NCBI GenBank assembly: GCA_964500525.1
Contig: CAZCOE010000058.1
Coordinates: 1 to 13,980 of the forward strand
Direction: 5' to 3'
DNA: 13,980 bases
From: RGIG7378 sp964500525
GTDB lineage: Bacteria > Bacillota > Clostridia > RGIG7378
Positions 12,627-13,980 of this stretch are shown one piece after another (position 1 is the stretch's first letter; every line of letters starts with the position of its first letter). The notes beneath the pieces were generated by a model that searched no databases, was not told the origin of the DNA, and was given only the letters and a program-made list of their open reading frames with translations. The position numbers and the translations under genes are program-made.

Positions 12627-13980
12627 ATGTTTATCGGAAGAGAACGTGAACTTGGTTCGCTGAACAAACTGTATGCATCAGGCAGGTTTGAATTCATCGT
12701 AATATATGGTCGGCGTCGTGTAGGGAAAACGGCTCTGATTAATCAATTTATCCAAGACAAGAGCGCTATCTATTTTATGGGCGTCGAGAGTAACGCTAAG
12801 CAAAACTTGGATAATTTAAGTAAAAACATCATTGAGTATAATACCGGATTTGAAGCCGAATCCTGCTTTTTGTCATTTCAGGCAGCTCTGGAATATGTTT
12901 TTAAACTGTCCGAAAAGGAAAGACTTATTCTTGCTATTGACGAATACCCATATGTTGCCCGGTCATCAAATAGCTTTGCCTCAACACTTCAGTTGTTAAT
13001 TGATAAATACAAGGATAGATCCAAGCTGATGCTGATTCTCTGCGGTTCATCTATGTCCTATATGGAGGATCACGTCCTTGCCTACAAAGCTCCGCTTTAC
13101 GGCAGAAGAACAGCACAAATGAAGCTTGTCCCCTTTGACTTTCACGAGACTTGCCGTTATTTTAAAAACTTCTCTGATGAAGATAAGGCGCTGATCTATG
13201 GAATTGTAGGCGGTACACCTCAATATCTGCTTCAGATGAACGATGAGCTGAGTATAGAGGATAACATTAAAAACACTTATCTGAATCCTACATCAGCCCT
13301 CTTTGAAGAGCCTGAGAATTTGCTCAAGCAGGAGGTTCGTGAACCGGCACTTTATAATGCAATTATTACGGCAATTGCAACAGGGGCTTCACGTATGTCG
13401 GAGATCTCCGGCAAGGTAGGGGAGAATACAAATGTCTGCTCAGTATATGTGAAAAATCTGATATCCCTTGGCATCATTAAAAAAGAAACGCCATACGGCG
13501 AAAAAACATCAAGGAAAGCAATCTACTCCATAGAGGACAATATGTTCCGCTTCTGGTATCGCTTTATTCCGGAGAATAATTCCATCATTTTCCGTGGAGC
13601 AGATGATCTTGCCTATAAGCGCATAGAGCCGTTTCTATCGGATTATATGGGCAAAGTGTTCGAGGAGATTTGCAAGCAGTATCTGTGGAAGCTATTGCTT
13701 GCCGGCAAATGCCCTGTGGAGTTTTCAGCTCTTGGACGCTGGTGGGGTAATGATCCCATAGAAAAGAGTCAGGCTGAGATAGATATTCTGGCTGAACAAG
13801 ATAAAAATACAGCCCTCTTTGGCGAGTGTAAATGGACGAATGAAAAGGTTGACCTGGACATTTTAGAAACCCTTGTGAAGCGCAGCGAACTATTCTCATA
13901 CAAAAAGGTGCATTACTATCTTTTTGCAAAGTCCGGGTTCACAAAAGGCTGTATAGACAGGGCTAATGACATGGGCAATG
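12627..13980 (+). CDS. AAA-type ATPase with C-terminal DUF234/nuclease-like domain, 3' end cut off
   Basis: 451 codons are present and the frame is open at the window edge. The start ATG has AGGAGGT 6 bases upstream. The protein begins MFIGRERELGSL, typical of the archaeal-ATPase/STAND-like family (PF01637). Walker A is GRRRVGKT (28-35) and Walker B is LILAIDEYPY (100-109). The segment GRRTAQMKLVPFDFHE (159-174) is the usual post-sensor region. A winged-helix-like part follows at about 240-300. The C-terminal DUF234 region shows FEEICKQYL (345-353), EIDILAE (384-390) and GECKW (399-403), which fits a PD-(D/E)XK nuclease-like core with Asp386, Glu400 and Lys402. Function of this widespread family is unclear; defence, DNA handling or toxin-like roles have been suggested. 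The gene is visibly more A+T rich than nfnAB and may be a recent arrival. Confidence 0.88.
   Translation, partial: MFIGRERELGSLNKLYASGRFEFIVIYGRRRVGKTALINQFIQDKSAIYFMGVESNAKQNLDNLSKNIIEYNTGFEAESCFLSFQAALEYVFKLSEKERLILAIDEYPYVARSSNSFASTLQLLIDKYKDRSKLMLILCGSSMSYMEDHVLAYKAPLYGRRTAQMKLVPFDFHETCRYFKNFSDEDKALIYGIVGGTPQYLLQMNDELSIEDNIKNTYLNPTSALFEEPENLLKQEVREPALYNAIITAIATGASRMSEISGKVGENTNVCSVYVKNLISLGIIKKETPYGEKTSRKAIYSIEDNMFRFWYRFIPENNSIIFRGADDLAYKRIEPFLSDYMGKVFEEICKQYLWKLLLAGKCPVEFSALGRWWGNDPIEKSQAEIDILAEQDKNTALFGECKWTNEKVDLDILETLVKRSELFSYKKVHYYLFAKSGFTKGCIDRANDMGN

Overview
The window looks like a chromosomal segment from an anaerobic Bacillota, most likely a gut Clostridia (Lachnospiraceae/Oscillospiraceae type). 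The evidence is strong AGGAGG-type ribosome binding sites, a clostridial Feo iron operon with a FeoB-associated Cys-rich protein, a VanR/VanS-type two-component pair, and NfnAB-type electron-bifurcating transhydrogenase genes. The species cannot be named from the sequence alone. Both ends (about 1-280 and 12,250-13,980) are visibly more A+T rich than the middle.

Left part (1-4,800): a cut-off small membrane protein gene at the left edge is followed by a minus-strand iron operon, read right to left: feoA, feoA, feoB, a FeoB-associated Cys-rich peptide, an HMA (GMxCxxC) metal-binding protein, and a short DtxR-like regulator. A second short DtxR-like regulator is divergent from the first feoA. 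It keeps DtxR-type Fe(II) ligands (Met9, Cys100, Glu103, His104). The operon-encoded paralog, aligned without gaps through these positions, has lost all four (Ile10, Tyr101, Gly104, Ser105). Four copies of a 16-bp motif GTTA(G/C)-N6-(C/G)(T/C)AAC lie upstream of feoA (three) and feoB (one). One of them sits exactly between the -35 and -10 boxes of the feoA promoter.

Middle part (4,800-8,135): a VanR-like response regulator and a VanS-like histidine kinase (TTG start overlapping the regulator gene) are followed by a membrane-anchored C39-like cysteine peptidase. Both the regulator gene and the peptidase gene are preceded by tandem hexamers (TCTTAA/TCCTAA type) at 10-11 bp spacing, which suggests autoregulation and control of the peptidase. 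Next comes a 78-86 bp tandem repeat, three full copies and one partial. Each copy carries a hairpin that stays self-complementary even where its stem sequence has changed.

Right part (8,135-12,250), minus strand: nfnA-nfnB and then a short-chain dehydrogenase resembling clostridial 12-alpha-hydroxysteroid dehydrogenases, with no terminator visible between nfnB and the dehydrogenase. Upstream is a separately promoted second short-chain dehydrogenase. NfnAB could supply or consume NADPH for these reductases. The window ends in a plus-strand, 3'-truncated AAA-type ATPase with a C-terminal DUF234/PD-(D/E)XK-like region. Its promoter carries a 39-bp dyad whose right arm covers the -35 box.
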